This document shows positions 13,601 to 26,390 of a stretch of DNA of 64,000 nucleotides, piece after piece; the stretch's first letter is position 1; each line of letters begins with the position of its first letter. The notes beneath the pieces are model-generated. The model was not told the DNA's origin. It searched no databases and worked only from the letters and a program-made list of their open reading frames with translations. The position numbers and the translations under genes are program-made. This DNA comes from Letharia columbiana (lineage: Eukaryota > Ascomycota > Lecanoromycetes > Lecanorales > Parmeliaceae), in the NCBI RefSeq assembly GCF_014066305.1, contig NW_023501127.1, positions 42,355 through 106,354 on the forward strand. The letters are read 5' to 3'.

Positions 13601-16513
13601 TAATCTCTTAGTATATTAAGAGATCTTTTACTTTCTTAAAGTCGTCGTTATTAAAGCTTTAATTCTATATTATTTCGATAGAATAAAGAAGATTATTTTA
13701 GAGACTAACTCTTTTAACTATATTAATAAAGATATTTTTTTTTAATATAATAATAAGAAAGTACTTTACTCGATAGCTTTCTATAGTAAAAATCTAATCT
13801 TAATTAAATATAATTATTAGATCTATAATAAGAAATTATTAGTAATTATTCGCTATCTAGAATATTAACGCCTTAAATTAAAATATATAAATATCTTTAT
13901 TAAAATCTTTATCGATTATAAAGAATTAATATATTTTATTAAGAAAAGAAACCTTAGTTAACGCTAGGCTTAATATTTAAATATATTATTAAAATTTAAT
14001 ATAAAGATTATTTATCGATTTAGATCTTAGAATATTAAGATTAATATATTTATATAAATAACTAAATATAAATTAATTAATTTTAAAAATAAATAATTAC
14101 GTTAATAGTATTAAATAATTCTTATTTCTAATCGATTAAAATTAAATAGCGAATATATCGATATATATATAATTAATAACTTTATTTATTATAAAGTAGT
14201 AGAGGTTAATAAAAAAGATAAATATTATATAAAAATTTATAAGACTATCGTCGAAAATAAGAATAAGTTTTAAGAAATTACTCTTAGTAAATACTTTATA
14301 TAAGATAAGATACTTTATTATAAGAATCGTTTATAAATATTTAATAATATATATATCGATATTATTCGAGAGATATATAATTAATTATTCTACGAATATT
14401 TCGAGATAGTATATATTTATAAACTACTTAAAAGAAAATATTATTAGCGAGATATAAGGGCTATCGTAGTTATCTATATTAAGAATTACTATATTTATTA
14501 AAGAATAAAAGTATCTCATAATTAAGAGTATAATTTATTATAGTTTTTATTAATTTTATAAAAACGATAATAAGATATATTAATCGACTTCGTTATAGAC
14601 TTATTTATATTTAATAACTATAACGCTATTTAAATAGCGATTAATTAATTTATTAAGAAATATTATTATATAATCTATTTTAATATTAATAAAGATATTA
14701 TCGCTAAGAAGATAGTTAACTTATTATTTAAGAAAGTATTTTATTTATATAATTTATTAATCTTAATAATATTAAATTAAGACTTTTAATTTATAGCTAT
14801 TATATAAAAGTCTTTTTATAAGAGATTAGATATTATAGTTAAGCTATTAATAGTCTTTTACTCTAAAATTAATAAATAAATTAAATAAGCGAATTAGAAT
14901 ATAAAGCGTTATCTTTAAATATATTATAATTATATATAAAACGACTAGATAAGATAGCTATCTATTATCGAGTTTATTAATAATAATACTATCTTATTGA
15001 CTATTAATATTTTATCTTTTCTTATAAATAAGAGATTTTATTCTCAAATAACTTTTAGTTTAAATATTATCGACTATAAGATTATATATAAGCGTCTTAA
15101 TATTACTTAGATAAAGAATATTATAAATTATATAAAATAAGTTTTTAAGTATATTTAAAGTAATATAAATCGCGTTTAGAAGACTATAATTATATAAGTT
15201 AATAAGTATTAATAAAAGATTACTTTTTAAATAGACGATAAGATCTTTCTAAATAGTAAGAATATTATCTTTAATCGCTTTTCTCATAAATTAAATTATA
15301 AGAGACTTAATTTATTCGAGATTATAGACCTTATAAAAATCTTATATCGTTTAAAACTTTCATTAATTATAAGAATTTACGACGTCTTTTATCTTAATCT
15401 CTTAAGTCTTATAATAAATAACCTCTTATTAGAATAGATAAATCCTTTATTAAAGTATATTACTATTAATAATTAAATTAAATAAGTTATTAAAGAAATA
15501 TTTAGCTTTAAATTAATTTATAATTATTTTAAGTATAAAGTTAAGTAAGAAGATCTCGATAATAATCTTATTTAATATAATACGAATAACGATAAATTCG
15601 AAAATTACTAGAATCTAATAAACGACTTTTATAAGCGATATCTCGAAGAGTCTTATCTATAAAGAAATTAGGGCGAGGAACCTTTAATAGCGATAGCGTT
15701 CTTCGAAACTATCTCGAATACCTTATTTTTAATTAAATTAAAATCGTTCGATATCTTTATAATAGCCTTATTTTTTTTAAAATCGAGAATCGATTTCTTA
15801 GATTTATATTAATTAGGAATTATCTTATATATAATCTTTCGCGTAAGCTTCTTTTATTAATATAACTCTAAAGATCTTTTAAAGCTATATTAATATATAT
15901 ATAAATTATATTATCGCTATTATAAAATATAATTAATATTAGCTAAATAATATATTATAGAGAAGACTATATTAAAGTTATTTAATATTAAATTAGAGTT
16001 TTTAGCGTTTACGGCTTAATTCGATTCGAAAGCTCTTAATTAATTACGTCGTATTATTTTATTAATATCTTATTCGCTTAAATACGAATTCGAAAATTAT
16101 TATTATTTATATCTACGTCTATAAATATAATTTTCGCTATATTATATCGATTTTCTTTCGACTAGACTTTCTATATACGCTTATATCTCGACTAGCGATA
16201 TCGCTATAGCGTAAATATAAAAAGCTACTATTATTTTTAATATCTCTTATAAAGAAAGATATAATACTAGAATTCTCGAATACGATTATTTCTTTACTAC
16301 TTTTATTATTTTTTAGACGTTAAGCGTATATATATATTTATTTTTCTATCTTTTTACTTATTAATTATAAAATATAATTTAATAAAGAAAGAGAATAGTA
16401 TTATAAGCGTATTCTTAATATATCTCTTAGCTCTATAGCTAGCGAGCCTTAACGAAGATATTCTCTATTATATTATATCTTCTTTTTATCTATATAATTC
16501 GATATCTTAGTTA
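10660..16513 (+). mobile_element. Ty3/gypsy retrotransposon relic, copy 2 (RIP-mutated)
   Basis: Reading through stops on the plus strand gives a recognisable reverse transcriptase: a KKSNKELYFYINYRKLNAI-like stretch at about 12934-12995 (family pattern KPNGELRFCIDYRKLN), FNNIYIHLDSENFTTF at about 13087-13140, and YLDN at 13259-13270 in place of the catalytic YLDD (a G-to-A change as RIP makes). An integrase-like stretch follows near 14578-14640. The 3' end at about 16501-16513 mirrors the outer end of copy 1. The polymerase is dead: every frame has many stops. The polymerase order (RT before integrase) assigns it to Ty3/gypsy rather than Copia. Confidence 0.8.
12930..14700 (+). pseudogene. 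Gypsy pol relic (RT to integrase) of copy 2
   Basis: This is the densest recognisable coding relic in copy 2: RT palm motifs at 12934-13300, then an RNase H-type region, and an integrase-like segment near 14578-14640. Stops replace Gln, Trp and Arg codons throughout, and the second catalytic Asp of YLDD is read as Asn. The corresponding relic in copy 1 is at about 5600-7360 on the minus strand. Confidence 0.7.
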
Positions 16514-18018
16514 TCTTATTTAATATATCTATATTAATATTATATCTATATCGATTTTATATCTTATATATTATTTAATAATTAGCTTTTAGAAGATTAA
16601 TCTTTTAATAACTATAATAAATAATTTTATTAGAAATATAAATAATACTCTTTTTAAAAATTTATTTATTACTAGTAAATAAAAATAATTCTATATCTTA
16701 TTAATATATATTTATTATTTAATTAAGAGATATTAAGAGAATTAGATTTTATATAATTATAAATATTAATTTATTTATTCGCGATAACTTAGTCGATTTA
16801 ATTAAAAGCGTATTAAACTTAAATTAATAATTAATTATATATATAAATTTAAGATTTTTAAACTTAACTCTATCTTATTCTTTTATATATATTAATTATA
16901 ATAATATTCTATTTATTTATTTACTTATATATATTATTATAATAACTCTTATAAATTTAATTATTTAAAAAATAAGAGAAGATTATAATATTTAATTAAT
17001 TAAATTATAATATTTTCTTTATATATATTATATTATCGATTTAACGAGTATTATAATAATTATCTTAAAAATTATATATTATAAAAGAATTTCTATATTA
17101 ATTATTACGCGTTTATTAAGATATATAATATTTTTAAATATTAATATTACTATTATAACTAAGTTAATTAAGAGTTTTTAATTTAAAATAAAATTAAAAA
17201 TTAACTTTTTAATTATTATATTATAACTTTTAATTTTATAAAAATCTATTTAACTATTTATTTAATTTTTATTAAGAATTTTAAAAAAGATTATATTATA
17301 TAATTATATATTTTTATTAAAAATTATATATATATAAAATATAAATATTATATTAATATATATAATAGAATAAAATAAAATTAAGCTTAAAAATCTTTAA
17401 ATTTATATATAGTAGTTTTATTATTAATTTAATAGATTTACGTTTTTTAATTAGATATTATAAGTAAATAAAATTAACGTTTTATAACTATTAATCTTCT
17501 TATTAAAAATTAGATATACGTTATTAATATATAAAATAACTTTTTATTTTCTATTAAAATATTATAGAAATTTTTTTTTTAAATTATAGAATAAAATATA
17601 AGCTTTTAAATATATAAGATTTTTAAATTTAATCTTAAAATAATTAAAGTATAAGAAATTTAAATATTACTTATTTAATAAGATTACTTTTAAAAATTTA
17701 CTTAATAACTCTAATTAAAAAATTATTTATTTAAATTTAACTTATAGATCTTTACTCGTATTAAATAATATATTTTAAATTAAATTAAATTTAGATCTTA
17801 ATAACTGTATTTTTTTATTTAAAATTATTAAAATTAATTTAATAGAATATATAATAGAATTAAGATTATTTATTAAAGTTATATTATATTTTAATAATAT
17901 TATATATTAAAAGTATTAATATTATATTTAGATTTAATATATATAACTATTTAATAGTTAATAGAAATTATATTATAGTTTATATATAAAAAGAATAGAT
18001 TTTAATATTATTAATATA
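16514..18018. other. AT-rich RIP-mutated tract, unassigned
   Basis: About 1.5 kb of strongly AT-rich sequence with the same CA/TG deficit. I recognised no domain, terminal repeat or RNA gene. It is likely an older transposon remnant. Confidence 0.4.
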
Positions 18019-18600
18019 AGATTTTAATATATATAAATATATTTATTAATATTTAAATTTTAATATATATAAATAAATATATAATATTAAATTCTAGCGT
18101 ATATAAATAAATATATAATATTAAATTTTATTATATATAAACGAATATATTAGCACGCTAATTTCTTTAATATAATATAAATATATAATTTTTAATTTTT
18201 ATTATATATAAATATATTAAATTAATATAACGTTAAATTTTAATATATATAAATAAATATATAATCTTAAATTTTAATATATATAAATAAATATATAATA
18301 TTAAATTTTAATAAATATAAATAAATATATAATATTAAATTTTAATAAATATATAATAAATATATAATATTAAATTTTAATAAATATAAATAAATATATA
18401 ATATTAAATTTTAATATTTATAAATAAATATATAATATTAAATTTTAATATATATAAATAAATATATAATATTAAATTTTAATAAATATAAATAAATATA
18501 TAATATTAAATTTTAATATATATAAATAAATATATATTATTAGATTTTAATATATATAAATAAATATATAATATTAAACTCTAATATATATAAAATAATT
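18019..18600. repeat. 34-bp tandem repeat array
   Basis: The unit core ttaaattttaatatatataa (unit about 34 bp, with aataaatatataata following) recurs with starts at 18053, 18087, 18121, then 18233, 18267, 18301, 18335, 18370, 18404, 18438, 18472, 18506, 18540 and 18574. Spacing is almost exactly 34 bp, with one diverged gap at 18155-18232. It is a minisatellite, made AT-only by RIP or originally so. Confidence 0.85.
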
Positions 18601-19193
18601 AAATATTATATTAAAGTAATTTTAAATTTTAATATTAAAGATAAATTTAAAAATTTAATTTTTAAAGATCTTTAAATCTATATTTTATTTACTATTAAAT
18701 ATTTATATTAATAATTATATTATATAAGATATTTAAATAATTTAAAATAATCTAAAAGAAAAGATTAAGAAGCTATACGCGATTTGAACGATATACTAAA
18801 CAGAACGCCACTTTTTCTTCTCCCCTCTAAGACTTCAGCTACTTTTTATATTAATCCTTCTTCATAATATTAAACATATTATTATTATATAAATTCGACT
18901 TCAGATATTTATAGTAACTTACGATATTATTATTATCGAATATTAATAAAGATATTCGCAACAAGAAAGCGTTCTATTACTATACAAATTTAATCGCGTT
19001 ATACTTTTAATAACTTTAAACAGTTAATAATATAGATAAATTTTCGTGAAAACTGAATTTATGATACACTTCATCTATTATTAATAAGTCTTCTAAAAAA
19101 GCTCATGCTATTCTAGAGGACCTGATAGAATAAAGCTATCGAATATAGAGATATCCGCTAATAAGAAAAGACGTATTATTACTATATGAATTG
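18601..19193. other. Lightly mutated segment with 92-bp-type repeat units in reverse orientation
   Basis: From about 18780 CA and TG reappear (for example 18795-18840 and 19045-19070). Two stretches, about 18960-19020 and 19110-19190, are reverse-complement relatives of the 92-bp unit found at 31990-32646. This may be the far side of the transposon that is interrupted at 40.69 kb. Confidence 0.45.
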
Positions 19194-19373
19194 TAGTTAT
19201 AATATTTAATATTGCTTTACTAGATATTATATCGCTTTCTTTTCTTTCTTCGATATCGTTTATAGCTTTATTAATTAATTAATTAATTATAATTAGAACT
19301 AAGAAATATCTTTTTCTTCTTCGTAAAACTTCTTTTTAGAAGTATATATATACTTCTTATATAGTATCCCTAA
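19194..19373 (+). repeat. LTR-like repeat, upstream copy
   Basis: It shares, in the same orientation, a long match with 40555-40691: the segments tatcgctttctttt, tcgtttatagctt, attaattaattaatta and cttcgtaaaacttcttttta followed by gaagtatatatatacttctt and atatagtatc. It sits directly before the gypsy-type internal region at 19.4-26.25 kb. Calling it a 5' LTR is inference. Confidence 0.5.
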
Positions 19374-22300
19374 TAATTAATAATAATATATAGACTTTTC
19401 TATATTCTTTAATTATTATTCTTATTATTTTTCATATTAGAGATACTATTCTTATATTAAGAAGTTTTACTTCTATTACTTTCTTAAAGAAAGAATCTTT
19501 TTCTAAAAGAAAGAATCGCTATAAAAGCTATTTAATTCCCCTTATCTTTTTAAATAGCTTTTCTTCTCTTAAAAGAAACTTATCTCTTATTTTTAATACT
19601 TTCCTTTCTTCTTAATAAATCTTTCTTTTTATTTCTTTTTATATCTTTCTTTATAATAAAATATAACTATTTATAATCGACGAAGTTAGAAAATCTATTT
19701 TAATAGAATTAACGATTTTACTTATCTTTTAATTTTAAGCTTTCTTAATAAAAAATTCTAAACTTTATAAGTAGATTCTTAATAAGAATTATTATTAGAT
19801 TATTAAATCGATTATATAGACTTATAATCTATTTACTAACGTTCTTTATAATTAAGATTTATATATCTAATAAAATTAATCTTAAAATATTAACTTAATC
19901 TCTTCTTCGAAGATTACTCGATTAGAAAAACCTCTTATCTACTCTCTTTTCTAGAATTATAATTTTAAATCTATAAGTACTCTAATAAAAGTAGTTATTA
20001 TCTTTATATATAAAGTTTATTATTATATAAATAGTAATTATTTTCTTATCTAATAAGCTAAAATAATTTAATTTAAATTTAAAAATATCTTTATTTTTAA
20101 GAATTTAAGTCTTAACTTAAAAGATTATATAGATATCTTTCTAGAGTTATTATCTTCTTCTTTTCTTAAAATAACTTAATCTTCTTATCTTAATAATAGA
20201 ACTTCTTTTTTTAAACTTAATAAAGATAAAGAAAGAAGACTTATTAGTCTTTTCTTATTATTATTTATAACTTTTACGCGAAGATCTTAATCTCTTTATT
20301 AATCTCGATCCCTATCTTTCTTTTTATTACTTTTAAATTCTATATTAAAAGTAAATTAGACTTTAAGAAAGTTAAGTATATTAAATTTCTAGAATCTCTA
20401 TATAGTAATAAACTTAATAAATAAAATTCTCTTTTTATCGAGTTAAGCTATATTTAATAAGATATTAAAAAATAATAATAAAGAATATCGAAATTTCTTA
20501 AGTATAGGATTTTCTAATAATAAATTTAATAGATTAATTTTTAATTAGTTAGAAACTTTTAATTTAGAAAATATTACTTTAAAATTTAATTTTAGCGAAA
20601 ATTAGCTTTTATAAAATTAAGAGAGTCTTTAATAAATACCGCCTTCGCTTATAAAAGTAGATTTAATAATATAATAGATTATATTATAAACTATATAAAT
20701 AACTTTAAAAAATTTATAACTCTTTTCTAATATTATAGATTTAATAAAGTTATAAAGTCTTTTAGAATCTTTTAAATAAGTTATTTCGAAGGAATCTAAT
20801 AATAATTTCTATATCTTTAATCTAGAATTCTTTTATTTAGATCTTAAAGAATTATATAATATTAATAATATTATTTTTAATAGTAAAGAAATTATATATC
20901 GAGAAGTATATTTTTTCTATCGATATATAGAAAATTACGTTATAATTAAAGAAGAGAATATTATATATATAAATCTCTTAACTTATTTTTAAGAAGCTAT
21001 CTTATTTTAATAGCTAAATACTTTATCTTAAGATAAGAAAGATATAATAATATAACTTTAAATAGAATTAAGAAGAACGCTTACTCGACTATAAGATCGT
21101 TTTAAAATATTTATATTCTTAACTCTAAATTAATTTATAAGATAAGTTTATACTCTTAATAACGCTAATAGTAGATATAATCTTATAAGCTATATATAGA
21201 GTATCTTTAAATATATTATATAAATAGAAATCTTTAAAAAGTATATTTAAGTTATTTAGATATAGAATTATTTAAAAATTAAGTTATAAACTATTATATC
21301 GTTTTTAACTTCTTAAATTACACTTTATAAATTTATAAAAAACTTAATAATAGAAAGGAGTTATAATATTATTTTAATTAGTAAAAATAATAATAATATA
21401 AAAATATATAAAAGAAAGTTTAAGATTAAGAATAAGAGAGAGATAGAAATTAAGATTATAAATAACGATTTAATAAAAATAGATTTTTTTATAAAGAATA
21501 ATAAGATAGATTTTAAAAAGCTTAAAAGCGATTATTTCTTTCTTCTCGCTCTTTTATAATAGATTCGCGAGTTTATAATACTTCGTTCTTATTAGTTAAG
21601 ACTATTATATTTAAACTATAAATATTAATAATAGCCGAATTTCTCTATATATCCCTCTTATACTTTTTAAGTTTATAGATTTTATTAATAGAATTAAGAC
21701 GATTAAGTATCTTCTTATATATAATTATCTAAATAGTAATTTCTATAGACTTTTCTTTAGACTTAGATTTAGACTTTAATTATAACTTCGAGAAATTAAG
21801 CTTTAAAAAACGCTTTATTAGCTTTTAAGTAGTTATTTATAATTATAATTAGAAACGCTTAACTAAATTAATCGTAGTATTTAAATTAAATAAATTACTA
21901 GAATTATAATAGATATTTATTTTATTTAATTAGATAATATAGCGATAATTAGAAATATAATAATTAAGAATTTACGAGAATATTTATATCTTAATCTTTA
22001 TAGAAAGTATATTTTTATAATCTTAAGAATAAGAGCTTTATTTCTAAGAGCTATTATAAAGACTATAATTTTATATATTTATAGAATTCTTCGATATATT
22101 ATATAAATAATAATAATTATTTTTATAATATATATAAGAATAAGACTTTAGAAGATAAGAAATTCGATTATAAGAATAAGAAAGTCGACGTTAAATTTAT
22201 CTCGATTATTTATTATATTATTATAAGTAAGATAGAAGATTTACTAATTTATTCAAAAATATTAAAAGAAGTTTTTATCTAATAATTAGTTATATACTTA

Positions 22301-25300
22301 TTTTAAAAAGAAATCTTATTATTAAATAGCCTCTTTAAAGAATACTAAGAAGATTTCTAAAGAGAAGAATTCTATATTCGACTTATTACTAGAGAAATTA
22401 ATATAAATCTTTAAGAAAATACTATTAGAAAAGATATTTATTTCTAAAAAACTCGAGTTAATCGAGTTCGTAGTACCCGCGAATCTAAATAATAAAATAA
22501 TCTTTTGATTATAATATTATCTTATTAAACTATTTAGTCTTTCTTTAAAAGTTTTATTAAAATTAGAATATCTAAATATCGAATATCTAATAAATATAGA
22601 AAATCGAGTTTTCTTAAAGAGATTAATATTTTTATTCTCTATTAAGAAGTATATAGCTTCGATTATCTTATGTGAAATTAATTTAAATTAATATTTTATT
22701 AATAAATAGATTACTTTTTCTTTCTTTATAAAAGATAAAACTTTAAAAAAAAAGCTTCTTATAATTAAGTTTATTTAAGATATATATATTATAAATAATT
22801 TTAAGATAAATCTTTTAATAGAAATAGATATATTTAATTTAGAAGAAGTAGTAATCAATCTTTTATAGAAGAAAGTAATTCTTACTAAGTATAGAAATAT
22901 CGCTATATTAATATAAGCTATCGCTAGAAAAAATATAAAAATTTAATAAATCGTAAAATCGAAACGATATTAAGTTATTTCTTTAAAATCTATTAGATTT
23001 ATTACTTTATCTTTATAAGATAAGAACTTACTTTCTAATCGAGATTTTCTTTTCGAATTAAAGATAAATAAAGTTTATATATATCTTATAAATATAAATT
23101 TTAACTTTATTTCTATTCGAAATAATAATATTACTTCGCTTATAATATCTTATTATTATAAAATCGACTCCGTAATTAAATATAAAGCTAAAGAAGATTA
23201 CTTAATTTAAATAAAGAATTATTCTTTAATAACTAAGATATTCGAAGATAAAAGGTTTATACTCGAGAAATTTATTAATCTTATTATATTAAAGTTAGTT
23301 ATCGAGAAAATAACTATAGATCTCACTTTAAAAACGCGATTATCTAATAAAATTACTATTTATAAAAAATAGAAGTATATTAATATAATATAAAGTATTT
23401 TAGAAGAAAACTCTTATATCTAGAAAGACTTTAGCGATATTATTAATCTTTCTAAATTAGAATAGCTATAAATATTAATTATTATAAATTAATAATCTTT
23501 TATAATAAAGTTAAAAAATAAGATTTATTCTCTAACTCTAAAAGATTATAAGCTTATTAATAAAAAGTTTAATAAGATATATACCTAAGATAAGATAAGC
23601 TAATCTAAGAAATTAACTTTTTTTATTTTCTCTATTTTTATAATCTATAAAATAGTTTATATTAAATTTAAAAAAATATTAAAGCGAAAGAAAAGAGTTA
23701 TTATTAATATTAGAGGTCTTAATAAAATTACAATTTTTAATAATTATTCTCTTTCTTTATAGAATAATATAATTATAATAATTTAAGAATATATTTTTAT
23801 TAATATAATTAATTATAATAAATAGTTTTATCTTTTTTTAATAAAAAAAGATTATTAATAACGATTTATTATAATATCTTATTAAGAATTAGAGTATTTT
23901 AACGTAATAGTAATAGATTTTAAGAACTTAATATTTTATATTTAAAGAAAGATAAATAACTTTCTTTATTTATATTATTACTTTATTAGATACTATATAA
24001 ATAATATTATTATCTTTTCTCGAAATATAAAAGATTATTTTAAATACTTAAAAACGATCTTTCGCCTCTTCGCGAAATTTAAAATTACTTTTAAATCTAA
24101 GAAATTCTATTTTAAATATTCGTTAGTTACGCTTTTAGAATAGAAGATAAATAAATTTAATCTTATTATTATTAAGAAAAGAATTATAGTAATTAAGAAA
24201 ATATAATTTTTTATTATTTTAAAAATATTTAAAATCTATATAGAAATAGCGAACTAGCTATAAAGAAATATTAGATACTTTATATAGATTTCTAAATTAC
24301 TATAACGTCTTAAGATAAAACTCTTAAAGCGATTTTTAGTCTTAGAGCGATTATTTTTATAGAAATTTCTCAAAGACTATAAAGATTACTTCTATTAAAG
24401 AGAAAGTAAAGATTTTTTATATTTTATAATAGAAATTAATTATAAAAATTTATTTATATTATTATAGTATTAATTATTAACTTTATATTAGTCTCGATAG
24501 ATCTAAGAAATATAATTTTAAAGTTATAATATATTACGTAGTAAATAATTTTTAAGAAAATTCTTTTTTTAAAGTAGATATTTAATTTATTATATTTTTA
24601 TTTAAGCTCTTAAACGCTATAGAGTTATATTATTAATCGATAAAATTAAAAATAATTATCTTAATTTAAATTTTAAAGAAGATTTTTTATATACTAAGTT
24701 AAAGAATAGAAAAGAAGATTATTATTTTTACGGATTACTCGATTATTATCGATATTACTTATTAAATTATACTTTCTTCTTTATTCTCTAATTAAATAAA
24801 TTTATAACTTATATATATTTTATAATATATCTCTTAATTTAATCTAGATATATAATAAAGACTTAATAAATAAAATATAATTCTCGACGCTTTATTTAGA
24901 TTACTTTATAAGTAAAAAGAGAAATTTAATATTTAAGATCTAGGAATTCTTAATAAGATTTTTATATATAACTTAATACTCGTAAAAATATCTAAGAAAT
25001 TTTATATTAAACTTATACTTAACTATTAAGAGAATAAAAAATAATTAAAGATTCTTAATACTCTTATTACTCGAAAGATATAGCTTCTTAAGAAATAAGA
25101 ATTTATAAAATACCTTAAACTCTTAAATATATAATTTCTATTTTAAGATAAAATTATTTATTATTAAGATAAATTTAATAAGTAAAAATAATTTTATATT
25201 TTAAAGAAGATAAAGTAGAAGATTTTCGAGTTTACTTATAATAATTATAATTATATTAATTTTTATAAATTATATAAAAGATTTATTATATAAGATATTT

Positions 25301-26257
25301 AATTTAATACTTAAAGCGTTATATTATTTATTATTCGAAGTATTAGCTAAATTAAATTATAAGATATATCTTATATAAGAGTTTTAAGTTTATTATAACT
25401 TCTACTTTAATTTTTTATATAATTACTATTAATTTTATTCTAATACTATTACTTCTAGAAAATAAATTTAATATAATAATAACTATTATTAATAAGTTTT
25501 TTAAAAGAAATATATTTATATTAAGAAAAGATATATAAAATACTATTAAATAGATAGAAGCCTTACTTCTTATTCTTATTAATTAAGAAATTTCTAAAGC
25601 TATTATTTTAGATAGAGATTTAAAGTTCCTTTTAAATCTTTAAAAAGCTATCTTTAGAACTTTAGAAATAAAGCTTTTTATCTTTACTACTTATTATTTA
25701 TAAATTAATAATTAATTTAAGCGAACTAACTAGACGATAGAGATTACTTTAAAATTTTATATTTTTTATATTCTCGATAATCTTTAAGATAAATTCTTTA
25801 TATATCTTAGAAGTAGCTTTAATAACTTTATAAATATATCGATAGAAAAGACTTTTAATAAGATTATCTATAATATAAAATTTAACGATAAATTTACTAT
25901 AATAAATATCTTAATAAAGAATTAGATAGATATTATAAATAATTATACTTAATATTAATAGAAAGCTTTAGATATCTTAGCTTTTATAGAAATTAAAACA
26001 AAATTTAAAAAAAAATAAAAAAAAAAAAATTTTTTTTAAAAGAAAAAAAAAAAAAATTTTTTAAATTTTAAAAAAAAAAAAATTTTTTAATTTAAAAAAA
26101 AAAAAAATTAAAAAAAAAAAAAAAAAAAAATTATAATTTTTTAAAAAAAAAAAAAAAAAAATTATAAAATAAATTAATAAAAAAAAAAAAAAAAAAAAAT
26201 TAAAAAAAAAATATAAAAAAAAAAAAAATAAAAAATACCTATATATTTTAAAAGAGG
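19374..26257 (+). mobile_element. Second, distinct Ty3/gypsy retrotransposon relic (RIP-mutated)
   Basis: The plus-strand polymerase is readable through RIP changes. At 23994-24023 the RT core reads YINNIIIFSR where the family has YVDDIVIFSR; a connection region runs to about 24400. The integrase core includes KAIILDRDLKFL near 25595-25630, matching the family pattern KAIISDRDPKFL. The RT-then-integrase order is again gypsy. It differs in sequence from the 3.8-16.5 kb element, so it is another family. A purine-rich tract (aaaagagggg, about 26248-26257) could be the 3' polypurine tract; the expected LTR after it is replaced by the TIR element. Ends are approximate. Confidence 0.75.
25995..26245. 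repeat. A/T homopolymer-rich low-complexity tract
   Basis: About 250 bp made almost wholly of A runs (often more than 10) and T runs, just after the integrase relic and before the purine-rich tract. It is the most extreme composition in the window. It may be a once G/C-containing repeat taken to near-pure A/T, or an assembly-difficult region. Confidence 0.7.
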
Positions 26258-26272
26258 GGAATATTATTTCAT

Positions 26273-26390
26273 TTTTCTAATATGGATTCGAGATCTTAAC
26301 GAAATATTCTACGATATAGTATATTTATAATATTATATTATGAAATAATATATATATAAAATATCTCGATTAAGATTTCTATATTTATAG
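26273..26390 (+). repeat. Left terminal inverted repeat of the 12-kb element
   Basis: It aligns with the reverse complement of 38172-38290 and with the reverse complement of 46410-46535. The un-mutated counterpart is 47340-47490 on the minus strand. Differences are nearly all C-to-T or G-to-A. Confidence 0.75.
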
